Shown: positions 1-8,059 of the stretch, one piece after another
Layout: every line of letters begins with the position of its first letter
Numbering within the stretch: the stretch's first letter is position 1
NCBI GenBank assembly: GCA_023666145.1
Contig: JAMPCO010000007.1
Span: forward strand, 8,447-46,566
Direction of reading: 5' to 3'
DNA length: 38,120 nucleotides
DNA from: Prevotella sp.
Lineage (GTDB): Bacteria > Bacillota > Clostridia > Christensenellales > UBA1242
The notes under the pieces: model-generated
Told to the model about the DNA's origin: nothing
Seen by the model: the letters and a program-made list of their open reading frames with translations, nothing else
The model's database searches: none
Program-made: the position numbers and the translations under genes

Positions 1-29
1 CAAAAGACGGGTTAAAAACGCCAAGACAA

Positions 30-55
30 CAAAAAACGCGGGTTACCCACGCGTT
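30..55 (-). terminator. Intrinsic terminator downstream of the DUF2726-like gene
   Basis: Read on the minus strand, a GC-rich hairpin (arms CGCG with inner GGGT/ACCC pairing, one bulged base) is followed directly by six T residues. It lies about 30 bases past the stop codon at 86 and so closes the minus-strand unit containing rplS. Confidence 0.75.
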
Positions 56-85
56 GCAAGTCGGTTTTAATGTGGCGCCGTGCGT

Positions 86-607
86 TTAATCTTTACGTAA
101 CGGGTTTAACAAATTGGCAATTTTGCGGCGCAATTCGTCGATATTGCAATTGTCGGTGTATTGGTAATCCAAGACGGGGATGCCGCTGTTGCGTAAGATT
201 TCTTTGGAAACGTTTTTAATGCGGTTCACGCGATCCAAATTGATAATTGACAGATCAAACAAGTCGATCACCAAAACGGGTAGCAAATCGGGCGTGAAAA
301 TGACAAAATCAGCATACTGCCCCACCATGTGCAAACTTTCGCGTTTGGTGGGGTCAAACAATTTTTCAATCGGGACATTGACATAAATGATGTATTTTTC
401 GGGCAGAGCCTGTTTCAAGGCTTGGTGGAAATTGATTAAAATCGATTCGATGTACGGCACCACGGGCGCACTTTTGGGCAAAACCCGCAAAGCCTTGGTT
501 TCGCTTTTTTGGTTGCGGTTACGACGTGAACGTAAGAACCAAATGTAAAGTCCCGCAATCACGGCAATGACGCCAATTGGTAAAATAAACTGTGTGAAAA
601 AATCCAT
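86..607 (-). CDS. Membrane-anchored DUF2726-like protein
   Basis: This 173-residue protein has one N-terminal membrane segment (about residues 7-25, ending in an Arg-rich stop-transfer stretch). A soluble domain from about residue 45 to the end reads like DUF2726, a PD-(D/E)xK-related fold: a region reading YADFVIFTPD, then PVLVIDLFD, then a helix and SGIPVLDY. The position where nuclease-type members carry Glu is Asp in VIDLFD, so catalytic activity is uncertain. It starts 9 bases after the rplS stop with no clear Shine-Dalgarno, so coupled translation with rplS is likely. The family call rests on pattern recognition and the function is unknown. Confidence 0.7.
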   Translation of the reverse strand: MDFFTQFILPIGVIAVIAGLYIWFLRSRRNRNQKSETKALRVLPKSAPVVPYIESILINFHQALKQALPEKYIIYVNVPIEKLFDPTKRESLHMVGQYADFVIFTPDLLPVLVIDLFDLSIINLDRVNRIKNVSKEILRNSGIPVLDYQYTDNCNIDELRRKIANLLNPLRKD

Positions 608-616
608 AATGAAAAA

Positions 617-1168
617 TTATTTTGCGGTAGTTTCAGTGGCAGCAGGTTTAGCAGCCGTAGCAGTTTTCGTTGCTGTGGTCGCCGTTTTGGCAGTCGTAGT
701 TTTTGCCGTAGCAGGTTTGCTGGCTGTGGCAGTTTTTTTCTTGGCAGTCGGTTTGGCTTTGTTCGCCGCAATCAACGCCACTTTTTCGGCTTCCGTGCGC
801 ACTTGTTTTTTCTTGTCGCTGACTTTGATTTTTTCTTTAACTTTAACGCCAGCCTTACCGCTCAAATCGCGGATATAATATAATTTGGCACGACGGACTT
901 TACCTTCGCGCACCACTTCAATTTTATCAATGCGTGGTGAATAAACAGGGAACGTACGTTCAACACCCACACCGAAACTGATTTTACGGACGGTAAAAGT
1001 TTCACGGATGCCACCGTTTTTGCGCGCAATTACCAAGCCTTCAAACACCTGGATACGTTCTTTGTTACCTTCAACAATTTTGAAATACACTTTCACCGTA
1101 TCGCCGACTTTGAACGGAGTGATTTCTTTGGTTTGATTTTCTTTTTCGATCAGTTCTACTAAATTCAT
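617..1168 (-). CDS. rplS: 50S ribosomal protein L19 with a long Lys/Ala/Thr-rich tail
   Basis: L19 is a large-subunit protein at the 30S-50S interface. Residues 1 to about 113 are a typical L19 core, with [20 protein letters not shown], then [19 protein letters not shown] and [13 protein letters not shown]. The family usually ends near residue 115-120. Here a further 65-70 residues follow, low in complexity and dominated by Lys, Ala and Thr from about residue 138. The ATG at 1168 was chosen because it matches the family N terminus ([10 protein letters not shown]). The reading frame stays open 26 codons further upstream, but that stretch is unlike L19 and would start upstream of the promoter. 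The promoter at 1176-1204 places transcription start at or next to this ATG, so the mRNA is probably leaderless. Confidence 0.95.
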   Translation of the reverse strand: MNLVELIEKENQTKEITPFKVGDTVKVYFKIVEGNKERIQVFEGLVIARKNGGIRETFTVRKISFGVGVERTFPVYSPRIDKIEVVREGKVRRAKLYYIRDLSGKAGVKVKEKIKVSDKKKQVRTEAEKVALIAANKAKPTAKKKTATASKPATAKTTTAKTATTATKTATAAKPAATETTAK

Positions 1169-1175
1169 AGTTGAT

Positions 1176-1204
1176 AGTATACACACCTTTTCCAAATTTT
1201 GCAA
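1176..1204 (-). promoter_or_regulatory. rplS promoter, predicted leaderless start
   Basis: On the minus strand there is a -35 TTGCAA (1204-1199), a 17 bp spacer and a -10 TATACT (1181-1176). Only seven bases separate the -10 from the rplS ATG at 1168, leaving no space for a Shine-Dalgarno. Confidence 0.7.
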
Positions 1205-1218
1205 GAGTTTTATTCTGG

Positions 1219-1770
1219 TTAGATTTTGGCGGGCATAAATTGGCACAAGGCGCCATGATAAATAATTTGTCCTTTGCCACCGCGGCGCAGTTTTAACAAT
1301 TCCATGGGACGCACGACTTTACCAAACTCGCCCTGCTCAATGATACCAAAACGTTCTAACAGGTCATTCACAAATTCGGAACAATAAAAACGGTTGGCTT
1401 TCCGTGAACGCACCGCGACTTTCCACTTGGACAAAAAGAGCCCCCAATAGTTGTATTTATACTTTTTCCGTTCGGCGTACATGGTGGTGACATAATGCAC
1501 AATTTTGGTATACGTTTCATCGCTCACTTCCACCTGCATCACCAAGGTGTCCGCACTGCGGAAACGGCGCATAATACCGTACTCGGTCGATTCTTTCACG
1601 AAACCACCAATCCACGGATTGTATGTCCACAGCCGACCAAACGAGTACATCGTCTGTAAATCGTCGTCCAAAGAAATGGACGCGTGTGTAAACCAATCGC
1701 CCGTCAGTTTACTGATTGTACGCGATAAGATTGTTCCTGTCCGACACAACACCACGTAAAAATGTTTCAT
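1219..1770 (-). CDS. YiiX/YycO-like permuted papain-fold Cys-His hydrolase
   Basis: The protein has 183 residues. The N-terminal [11 protein letters not shown] supplies a conserved His within an HxxI motif. The C-terminal half has [13 protein letters not shown], the Cys of the Cys-His pair. This order (His before Cys) is that of the circularly permuted NlpC/P60 (YiiX/YaeF) group, whose members act on lipids, amides or cell-wall peptides. No signal peptide is visible, so it is probably cytosolic or membrane-peripheral. A Shine-Dalgarno-like AAAGGTAGG lies 5' of the ATG at 1770. It precedes rplS on the same strand, and its last codons sit next to the rplS promoter. The substrate is unknown. Confidence 0.65.
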   Translation of the reverse strand: MKHFYVVLCRTGTILSRTISKLTGDWFTHASISLDDDLQTMYSFGRLWTYNPWIGGFVKESTEYGIMRRFRSADTLVMQVEVSDETYTKIVHYVTTMYAERKKYKYNYWGLFLSKWKVAVRSRKANRFYCSEFVNDLLERFGIIEQGEFGKVVRPMELLKLRRGGKGQIIYHGALCQFMPAKI

Positions 1771-1818
1771 GCCTACCTTTATTCTAACCTAATCTTATGC
1801 ATTTACCCAAGCGATTAT

Positions 1819-1847
1819 TTGACGCCAAGCAAAATTTGTGTTACGCT
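1819..1847 (+). promoter_or_regulatory. tRNA-Lys promoter
   Basis: The -35 TTGACG (1819-1824), a 17 bp spacer and the -10 TACGCT (1842-1847) predict transcription start a few bases before the mature tRNA 5' end at 1860. Confidence 0.65.
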
Positions 1848-1859
1848 ACCAACAGGTGC

Positions 1860-1935
1860 GGGCCGCTAGCTCAGTTGGTAGAGCAAGAGACTCTTAATCT
1901 TTTGGTCCAGGGTTCGAGTCCCTGGCGGCTCACCA
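1860..1935 (+). tRNA. tRNA-Lys (anticodon CTT)
   Basis: A complete cloverleaf can be folded: acceptor GGGCCGC/GCGGCTC, D arm GCTC/GAGC, anticodon loop CTCTTAA with CTT at 34-36, T arm CAGGG/CCCTG around TTCGAGT, discriminator A and an encoded CCA. It reads the Lys codon AAG. Confidence 0.95.
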
Positions 1936-1954
1936 CAACAACGATAAAGAATGT

Positions 1955-1981
1955 AAAAACACCCTGCATGTGGGTGTTTTT
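1955..1981. terminator. Bidirectional intrinsic terminator between tRNA-Lys and the histidine phosphatase gene
   Basis: The arms ACACCC and GGGTGT are flanked by an A run on one side and a T run on the other, so the hairpin can stop the plus-strand tRNA transcript and the minus-strand phosphatase transcript. It abuts the phosphatase stop codon at 1981. Confidence 0.8.
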
Positions 1982-2535
1982 CAATACCCGATTTTTAATG
2001 GTTGGCTGTTGTCGATTTGCCAGATTTCACAATTTTCTAAGCGGTAGCGTTCAAAATCTTGATTTTCTGGTATTCCATCGAGGTACGCACGCAAACACAT
2101 TGCCACTCCACCATGCGTAACCACCAATACATTTTTCCCCACATAGTTTTTCAAAACTTCGTTCAAAAACGCATGAACACGCTTTTCAAAATCCGCCAAC
2201 CTTTCAATCCCATAGCGATTTTCGTTCGGGTCGTAATAATTGATTGCCATTTGCTTCACCATTTGTCTCACATCAGTTCGCCCTTCCAATTTGCCTTTGC
2301 CCCGTTCTTTAATCCGTTGATCAACAATGATTTCACCGTCATAAATGGTTTGTGTGGTTTTTAACGCACGTTTTAACGGACTAGAGAAACAAACATCAAA
2401 TTTTACATCCGCCAACATCTCCGCCAATTTCGTCGCTTGTTCAAGCCCTGTTTGGTTTAATGCTATATCGTGCCAACCTTGACATCTGCCTTGCAAATTC
2501 CAATCCGTTTGCCCGTGCCGTACGACATAAATCAT
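1981..2535 (-). CDS. Histidine phosphatase family protein (phosphoglycerate mutase-like)
   Basis: This 184-residue protein opens with YVVRHGQTDWN, the RHG motif whose His is phosphorylated during catalysis. FSSPLKRALKT supplies the second conserved Arg, KERGKGKLEG the acidic/phosphate pocket, and VTHGGVAM the second catalytic His. Length and motif order fit cofactor-independent small phosphatases (CobC/GpmB-like), so the substrate cannot be named. A strong GGGGAGG lies just before the ATG at 2535. A plausible minus-strand promoter (TTTACT, 17 bp, TTATCT) lies further upstream. The gene is divergent from the MarR gene. Confidence 0.85.
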   Translation of the reverse strand: MIYVVRHGQTDWNLQGRCQGWHDIALNQTGLEQATKLAEMLADVKFDVCFSSPLKRALKTTQTIYDGEIIVDQRIKERGKGKLEGRTDVRQMVKQMAINYYDPNENRYGIERLADFEKRVHAFLNEVLKNYVGKNVLVVTHGGVAMCLRAYLDGIPENQDFERYRLENCEIWQIDNSQPLKIGY

Positions 2536-2620
2536 TGGGTCCCTCCCCTACTTAATTTAAGATAACACGGTTGCCCGATAGAGTAAATAAATTGATCTTC
2601 TCTTTAGTTTGATTGCAAAT

Positions 2621-2638
2621 TTATTGACAAATCAACAA
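2621..2638 (+). promoter_or_regulatory. Putative MarR operator overlapping the MarR gene promoter
   Basis: The inverted repeat TTATTGA-CAAA-TCAACAA has one mismatch between its half sites. It covers the -35 TTGACA (2624-2629) of the downstream MarR gene, whose likely -10 is TACGCT (2648-2653). The same 15-base core, read on the minus strand as TTGTTGATTTGTCAA, recurs at 12788-12802 upstream of a membrane protein gene. The arrangement suggests autorepression. Confidence 0.6.
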
Positions 2639-2676
2639 ATAGAAAGTTACGCTAATGAAGTATGGAGAACATAACA

Positions 2677-3123
2677 ATGGATCGATTCGAGCGTTTCACA
2701 GTTTTAATCAATCGCATTTTGAAAAGCATCCATAAAATTAAAAGTACCGAAATGAGCAAGTTCGGACTAAAATGCGCACACGTGACTTGTATGTACTACC
2801 TTTACCGCGAAGGTGGATTGACCGCCAAACAATTGTGCGATATTTGTGGCGAAGACAAAGCGGCAATTTCCCGCGCCATTGATGATTTAGAAAAACTCGG
2901 TTTCGTTACCTGCGATTGTGACACTGGCAAACGCTATAAAAGCGAAATTTTACTTACACCCAAAGGCACCACCACCGCTCGAGCAATCACCGCCAAAATT
3001 GACAGCATACTGTCCAAAGCCAGCAATGGTTTGAACGAAATCGACCGCGCCGCACTCTACAACGGCTTAACAATTATCAGCGACAACCTACAAAAAATCT
3101 GCGCATCTTTTTCGCAAATTTGA
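2677..3123 (+). CDS. MarR-family transcriptional regulator
   Basis: This 148-residue winged-helix protein has flanking dimerisation helices (about 1-30 and 120-148). The DNA-binding core reads GGLTAKQLCDICGEDKAAI, then SRAIDDLEKLGFV, followed by a wing with the basic GKRYKSEI and LTPKG. The ATG at 2677 (MDRFERF) was chosen because GGAG at 2664-2667 sits at normal spacing before it. An in-frame ATG at 2662 overlaps that site and is less likely. It probably binds the palindrome at 2621-2638 and its second copy at 12785-12808, so its regulon includes itself and the four-helix membrane protein at 12166-12732. The ligand is unknown, although several Cys residues (CDICGE, VTCDCD) would allow redox or metal sensing. 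Confidence 0.85.
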   Translation: MDRFERFTVLINRILKSIHKIKSTEMSKFGLKCAHVTCMYYLYREGGLTAKQLCDICGEDKAAISRAIDDLEKLGFVTCDCDTGKRYKSEILLTPKGTTTARAITAKIDSILSKASNGLNEIDRAALYNGLTIISDNLQKICASFSQI

Positions 3124-3139
3124 CCAGCGGCGGACAACG

Positions 3140-3160
3140 GCGCAACCATGCGCTTATTTT
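3140..3160 (+). terminator. Weak terminator-like hairpin after the MarR gene
   Basis: The arms GCGCA/TGCGC with loop ACCA are followed by TTATTTT. The stem is short (five pairs) and overlaps the 3' end of the convergent gene. Confidence 0.4.
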
Positions 3161-4251
3161 GCTTTTAACTCGATACCCCGAACAGACCGGTAGACTCGCT
3201 TTTTGATTTTTGCGACGCGTTGCCGCAAATTATATTGTTGGATGAACTGCTCCACCCTAGGAATCAAATCAGCAAATTTTTCATAGAATTGATATTGAGG
3301 ATCACTGCTAAAACCATATAACGGAAGATCAAGTAAATCATGGGATAATAACAAAACCAGTATGGTTCGCATGAAATGGTTCTCTGGGTGTCTTAATTGC
3401 AAATATAAATTATCAATATAGGGACAAATTATATTTTTCTTATAAAATTTATCAGCCCCGAAAGCGAAATGAAAAACAATATAATCATAAATAAAACTTT
3501 CATCATTTATGCATTTTCGCCAACCACGACCATTTTCGGTAAATAAACCTGAAAAAGTCGTTTGATTAAATTTTTCTACCCTTTTCAAGGGTAAACCTAA
3601 GCGATTCAAAACTTGGGAAGCGATTTCTACTTCTTCCTGTCCACGTGTGACTTTATTTTTCCTATCTGGCTTAATATCTTTCAAATAAAATTCTTTTCCA
3701 TGGTACAAATCGCGCCAGAACCAAGTTAAGGTTCGGGTATCCAAGCCACCTGTCAAGGTTGGGATAAAATTATCCTTTTCAATTTCCTTCGTGGCAATTT
3801 GCAAATATTTTTTGAGCCATTTTAACAAAAGATTAACTCCACGCCGACTTGTTAAAGGGACAGTATAAGGTCGCTTCGGCAATTTAGTAACCTGCATAAC
3901 ACCATTGCTGTTGATAATAATCGTGTTCCAGCAGGTAATTTTTTTCACATTCGAGCAGTCGCGGGCTTTATCAACCAATGGTTTAACGTTGGCATATTTT
4001 GATTCGGTCAGCGTAAATTCCAATTCATTTCCCAACGGTGCAATGTATTCGGCAATCATATCTAGTTTGTTGGATATTGCGAAATGTTTACCCTGTTCCC
4101 ATTTGTAGACGGCAAACGGCGCCATGGTATTCACCGTAATTTTAATCGTCTTATTAGATTTGCTTAATTTAGTCACAATTCCCGCGTTGGTTCTTTCTTG
4201 GCACGATTTGATTTGCTGAAAATTTGCATCAGTGATTATAAATTCAATCAT
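3154..4251 (-). CDS. Asparagine-synthetase-like PP-loop protein, copy 2
   Basis: The protein has 365 residues. The motif NFIPTLTGGLDTRTL (about 151-165) is the PP-loop of the asparagine synthetase C-domain group (SGGxDS form), which adenylates a carboxylate with ATP. A region near 45-70 (MAPFAVYKWEQGKHFAISN) resembles the rear of a class II glutaminase domain. The usual N-terminal Cys nucleophile is missing (the protein begins MIEF), so it should not use glutamine through that domain. Its start overlaps the stop of copy 1 by the four bases ATGA, implying translational coupling. It is closely similar to copy 1 along its whole length (tandem duplication). Its PP-loop has Thr where copy 1 has Ser. 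The product is unknown; with the membrane protein upstream, a role in modifying a surface glycan or lipid-linked sugar is an inference only. Confidence 0.65.
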   Translation of the reverse strand: MIEFIITDANFQQIKSCQERTNAGIVTKLSKSNKTIKITVNTMAPFAVYKWEQGKHFAISNKLDMIAEYIAPLGNELEFTLTESKYANVKPLVDKARDCSNVKKITCWNTIIINSNGVMQVTKLPKRPYTVPLTSRRGVNLLLKWLKKYLQIATKEIEKDNFIPTLTGGLDTRTLTWFWRDLYHGKEFYLKDIKPDRKNKVTRGQEEVEIASQVLNRLGLPLKRVEKFNQTTFSGLFTENGRGWRKCINDESFIYDYIVFHFAFGADKFYKKNIICPYIDNLYLQLRHPENHFMRTILVLLLSHDLLDLPLYGFSSDPQYQFYEKFADLIPRVEQFIQQYNLRQRVAKIKKRVYRSVRGIELKAK

Positions 4252-5324
4252 TTAACTTTCCCCAACACTTTGATTTTTAATTTCGTGACAAGTTTGCGCA
4301 AATTATATTGTTTAATAAACTGCTCCACCTTGGAAATTAAATTAGCAAATTTTTCATAAAATTGATATTGAGGTTCACCACTAAAACTATACAACGGAAT
4401 ATCCAGTAAATCTGGGCATAATAATAACCCCAACAAAGTGCGCATATAATGCCGATCTGGGTGGCTGATTCGTAAATATAAATTATCACTAAAGGGGCAA
4501 ACAAAACTGTTAGAGAAATATTTACCAGACCCAAAACCGAAGTGTAAGGCCATATAGTCATAAATGAATGTTGTGTTGTTTAACCATTTTTTTGAATTAC
4601 AACCGTTGTCCGTAAAGGCACCCGAGAAAATTGTGCGCTGGAACTTTTCCACCCTTTTCAGGGGTAACCCCAAGCGGTTCAAAACTTGACTTGCCGTTTC
4701 CACTTCCTCCTGTCCGCGGGCAACCTCATTTTTCCCGTCTGGTTTAACGGCCTCCAAATAAAAATCTTCACCATGGTACAAATCACGCCAGAACCAAGTT
4801 AATGACCGCGAATCTAAACCACCCGTCAAATTTGGGATAAAATTATCATTTTCAATTTCCTTCGTGGCAAGTTGCAGATATTTTTTGAGCCACTTTAACA
4901 ATAGTTTGACCCCGCGCCGACTTATCAATGGAACACTAAACGGCTTTTTTTTTGGGGGAGTAATTTTCAAATTGCCATGACGATCTACACTAATTGCACT
5001 CCAACAAGTGATTTTTTCTACGTTGGAACAATTACGGGCCCGATCGAGATATGGTTTCCAATTGATATATCTTGATTCGGTCGGTGTAAATTCCAATTCA
5101 TATCCCAACGGCACGATATATTCGGCAATCATGTCCAATTTGTTGGAAATTGCGAAATGTTCACCCTGTTCCCATTTGTAGACGGCAAACGGCGCCATGG
5201 TGTTGACCACAATTTTAACTTTCTTTTTTGTTTTAATTAGTTTCGTCGCAATCCCTGCGTTGGTCTTTTCCTGACGCGATTTGACTTGCTGGAAATTTGC
5301 GTCGGTGATTAAAAATTTAATCAT
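4248..5324 (-). CDS. Asparagine-synthetase-like PP-loop protein, copy 1
   Basis: This 358-residue paralog of the downstream gene has PP-loop LTGGLDSRSLTWFWRDLY (about 156-173), the canonical Asp-Ser form, and the same degenerate glutaminase-like N-terminal region without a nucleophilic Cys. Conserved blocks shared by the two copies are KRVEKF, YDY.xxHF and PLY.FS, probably substrate-site elements. It overlaps the gene upstream (stop at 5321) and the gene downstream (start at 4251) by ATGA in each case, so three genes are translated as a coupled unit. The family (asparagine synthase-related ATP pyrophosphatase) is fairly sure from the PP-loop. The amidated or ligated product is not known. Confidence 0.7.
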   Translation of the reverse strand: MIKFLITDANFQQVKSRQEKTNAGIATKLIKTKKKVKIVVNTMAPFAVYKWEQGEHFAISNKLDMIAEYIVPLGYELEFTPTESRYINWKPYLDRARNCSNVEKITCWSAISVDRHGNLKITPPKKKPFSVPLISRRGVKLLLKWLKKYLQLATKEIENDNFIPNLTGGLDSRSLTWFWRDLYHGEDFYLEAVKPDGKNEVARGQEEVETASQVLNRLGLPLKRVEKFQRTIFSGAFTDNGCNSKKWLNNTTFIYDYMALHFGFGSGKYFSNSFVCPFSDNLYLRISHPDRHYMRTLLGLLLCPDLLDIPLYSFSGEPQYQFYEKFANLISKVEQFIKQYNLRKLVTKLKIKVLGKVK

Positions 5325-6934
5325 GCACTTTGCTCCTTTTTCAGTAAAATTACGATCTGGTTTTTGCCGTATTGCACGGAATCGTAAAAATTAAAAGTCA
5401 AGGTGCTTTCTGCCAATGTTCCCAAATATGGGTGGTAATAAGTTGACAATAGTGTCTCATTTTCCTGATAAGTTTGCAAATAAGTTACCACAAAATCACA
5501 AAGTTGGTTGCGAATTGTGGCATCAAAGTCATCGAACATGACGGGAAAGGCTTCGCGCGTAAAACTATTTTGCGCATAAAAGCGCACGTTCGGAACGATT
5601 CCAGCCGCGTTGTAAAAACCACAATCCGACATCTGGTAACAAAATAAAGTTGCTGACTGTGCCGCAGTTTGGTTATATTCCGCAATTAAATCCGCCACCA
5701 CCAAAGGTGCGTATGCCGACCGCGGACGATTGATTTCCGCGAGATTATGCACGAAAGGCAACATCACCAAAAAACTGAGTACGGTCACCAATGCCAACCA
5801 TAAACTTTTCACACGACGACGTTGTACCACGACACCTACCGCGTACAAAACTTTGGTTAAAACTTTCACGGCATAAATGGCTCCCAAGATGGTGTAAGTG
5901 AACAATGGCAAATAATAATAAAGATAACCACAGAAAAAACCTATCATCACCCAGGTAATGACGACAGTAATTAACAACAACCAACCGCTTTTTTGGCGCC
6001 AATGACACACCGCGAAACAAATCACACCCCAAATGAAAAAAATCATAAACCAATCGCCCAAAAAGAACGACTGCAAGAAATTGTGCCATGGGTTAACCGT
6101 AGCCGTTTCTGTCGAACCCGAATAACTGTTGAGATTGAGTTGAAAATAAACCGTCCATAAATCGTTGAGTGCCCCCACCGCCGCAAACCCAATCAACACG
6201 GGAATGGTCACCAACAAAATACCACCACCCATAATGAGCCCACTGCGCAAAATTTGGGTAAAATTACGATGCACCAAATTGATTATCAGCCAAATCAGCA
6301 ACGGCACCAAACAAAATTCCAGCATAGAATATTTGACCCACAGCAACAAACCCAAACAGATGCCGATGGCCAAACTGCGCCGCCAAGTCACAGGGCGTTG
6401 GTCCATCAACGCATCCAAAAAGCACAACAGCCCGTACGCAAAAATCGGTAAGCAGTATTCTTCCACACACGCCCCGTCCAAACCACGCGCGTAATTAGGA
6501 CACAAGACCGCCATCATCAACGGTACCACCGCCAAACTTAACCACGGCGACAAAAATTTACGCGCAATGCGGTAACCAAAAAAGAGGTATAAACTGATGC
6601 ACAAAACTTCCACGCACCAAATCGCCAATTGCTCGTTCGGAAAGCAACACGCCACCGCAAACACCACATAAGTCAGCGGCCCTTTTTGTTCAAATAAATC
6701 ACGATAAGGAACCTTGCCCGCCAGCAGACCATGCCCCATCGTCATAAACCATTGAAAATCGCACAGCGAATTAAACGTGTGTAACGGCGAATTCAAGCCG
6801 AAAAAGAACATGAACACCAACGCGATGCCTAAACACCAAACATAAACTAACCACGGGTTAAATTCCCGTGGTGGCGGGTTCACGGTCGCATTCGTTGGTT
6901 CGGTCATATTGATACTTTTAATACTAATTTTCAC
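5321..6934 (-). CDS. GT-C-type polytopic membrane glycosyltransferase-like protein
   Basis: This 537-residue integral membrane protein has about ten or more hydrophobic segments. An Asp in SLCDFQWFMTMGHGLL (about 56-71) is followed by GKVPYRDLFEQKGPLTY (73-89). This extracytoplasmic loop signature is common in Firmicute GT-C proteins related to dolichyl-phosphate-mannose transferases (ArnT/PMT type). These move a sugar from a lipid-phosphate carrier to a glycan or protein outside the membrane. A soluble C-terminal region follows the last membrane helix (about 400-537). The start is a GTG at 6934 with GGGGTGATC just upstream, three bases after the nuclease stop. An ATG nine codons on has no comparable ribosome site. 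Substrate unknown. Confidence 0.7.
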   Translation of the reverse strand: MKISIKSINMTEPTNATVNPPPREFNPWLVYVWCLGIALVFMFFFGLNSPLHTFNSLCDFQWFMTMGHGLLAGKVPYRDLFEQKGPLTYVVFAVACCFPNEQLAIWCVEVLCISLYLFFGYRIARKFLSPWLSLAVVPLMMAVLCPNYARGLDGACVEEYCLPIFAYGLLCFLDALMDQRPVTWRRSLAIGICLGLLLWVKYSMLEFCLVPLLIWLIINLVHRNFTQILRSGLIMGGGILLVTIPVLIGFAAVGALNDLWTVYFQLNLNSYSGSTETATVNPWHNFLQSFFLGDWFMIFFIWGVICFAVCHWRQKSGWLLLITVVITWVMIGFFCGYLYYYLPLFTYTILGAIYAVKVLTKVLYAVGVVVQRRRVKSLWLALVTVLSFLVMLPFVHNLAEINRPRSAYAPLVVADLIAEYNQTAAQSATLFCYQMSDCGFYNAAGIVPNVRFYAQNSFTREAFPVMFDDFDATIRNQLCDFVVTYLQTYQENETLLSTYYHPYLGTLAESTLTFNFYDSVQYGKNQIVILLKKEQSA

Positions 6935-6937
6935 TGA

Positions 6938-8059
6938 TCACCCCAAATATTGTAAGTAATATTGCTTCACTCTGGTATAATCTAATGTTTTAAAGAACAT
7001 CTTCCCCGCGATGGTTGGATTTAACTGCTGTACTTTATCGATAGTGAACATTACAAATTTGTCATTGACAACGCAATCATTTGCATAAATAAAAAACAAA
7101 TTATTTATTTTATAACCCGAAATTTTACTGTTTCCGCCACGTTCCTTTCTACCAACAAGTTGTGAAATATCGATTTTCACTCTACCATTATTTACTACAG
7201 CCCCTTTTTTAAGTAAAAAGTTTTCCAATGCTTTCGGCGTCCACACATTGTAATGATTTCTCCCCGCTGGTCTAATTTCACCCTCCAGTTTTGCCCAAAT
7301 AGATACTTGATTCGCTGGTAGCATAACCAGATTACCCTTAGTATCTTCAGTACAAATTACATCGGCATACTTTTTGGTATAATTATTTGACACTGCAATG
7401 TTAACACTGTGAGCAGAAAAGTTGTTTATATTACTTCCCATTACTTCAAAGAAATTCAACTCCTCTTGTTCATTTAGCATCTCTGCAAATTGTGGATATC
7501 GTTCAAGAAATTCTTCGGTTATCCGTAACTTACCATCTTCAAGATATTTAGGCAAATCCGGTTCGCAAGTTTTCGCCCCAGGCTCCTTAAACTCAATTGT
7601 AAAGATGTTAAGGTCAAATACGGTTATTAAAGCACTATCAATACCATTACACCCACCTGCTTGAATTAACATTCTAGACTTTGTATCGTTACCATAAACA
7701 TATCGCGGGTACAAGCGATATGACGACAATAAGTTTTTTATACTATCTGGGATATAGTTAGTATCGTTCATACAATTAACAAATACATTCAATTGCATCA
7801 TGTTCGCAAAAGTTTGCGCATAAACACACTCACTGAAAACTGCCGATTGAATGTTTTTACCAGTAGTAAAACTTTTTTGGATTTGATGTGCAAGTGCTGG
7901 GCACTTTATCGCAAGTATCTCTAAATCAAGTGACTTAGATCTAGATTTAGCCTGATTCCACAAAGAATTGCGCACTGTTTTGTTAAAAACAACTGGCGTT
8001 TGTGGCAATGAGTAAAACTCTTTCATAATATCTGTTTGCAATTTTGTTAACGGTATCAT
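6938..8059 (-). CDS. Putative PD-(D/E)xK restriction endonuclease of the methyltransferase/DHH cassette
   Basis: This 373-residue protein has no other family I recognise. In the middle, GIDSALITVFD (about 140-150) followed by TIEFKEPG (154-161) supplies Asp141 and Glu156-x-Lys158 at the spacing of a PD-(D/E)xK nuclease site. This is the main evidence for an endonuclease. The C-terminal half (residues 220-373) has mixed alpha/beta character and could read DNA. It is the last gene of a cassette whose first gene is an N6-adenine methyltransferase, which makes a restriction role likely. Its ATG overlaps the DHH-like gene stop (ATGA), with GGAG upstream. The coding strand is rich in A and T compared with the next gene, consistent with horizontal transfer. 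The function is inferred from one motif plus context. Confidence 0.55.
   Translation of the reverse strand: MIPLTKLQTDIMKEFYSLPQTPVVFNKTVRNSLWNQAKSRSKSLDLEILAIKCPALAHQIQKSFTTGKNIQSAVFSECVYAQTFANMMQLNVFVNCMNDTNYIPDSIKNLLSSYRLYPRYVYGNDTKSRMLIQAGGCNGIDSALITVFDLNIFTIEFKEPGAKTCEPDLPKYLEDGKLRITEEFLERYPQFAEMLNEQEELNFFEVMGSNINNFSAHSVNIAVSNNYTKKYADVICTEDTKGNLVMLPANQVSIWAKLEGEIRPAGRNHYNVWTPKALENFLLKKGAVVNNGRVKIDISQLVGRKERGGNSKISGYKINNLFFIYANDCVVNDKFVMFTIDKVQQLNPTIAGKMFFKTLDYTRVKQYYLQYLG

Noticed and set aside
1141..1220. Ribosomal-protein autoregulatory leader or riboswitch before rplS
   Set aside because: The promoter sits next to the start codon, so there is no leader RNA long enough to fold.
1169..1246. 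N-terminal extension of rplS by 26 codons
   Set aside because: The promoter and likely transcription start lie downstream of it, and L19 normally begins at the chosen Met.
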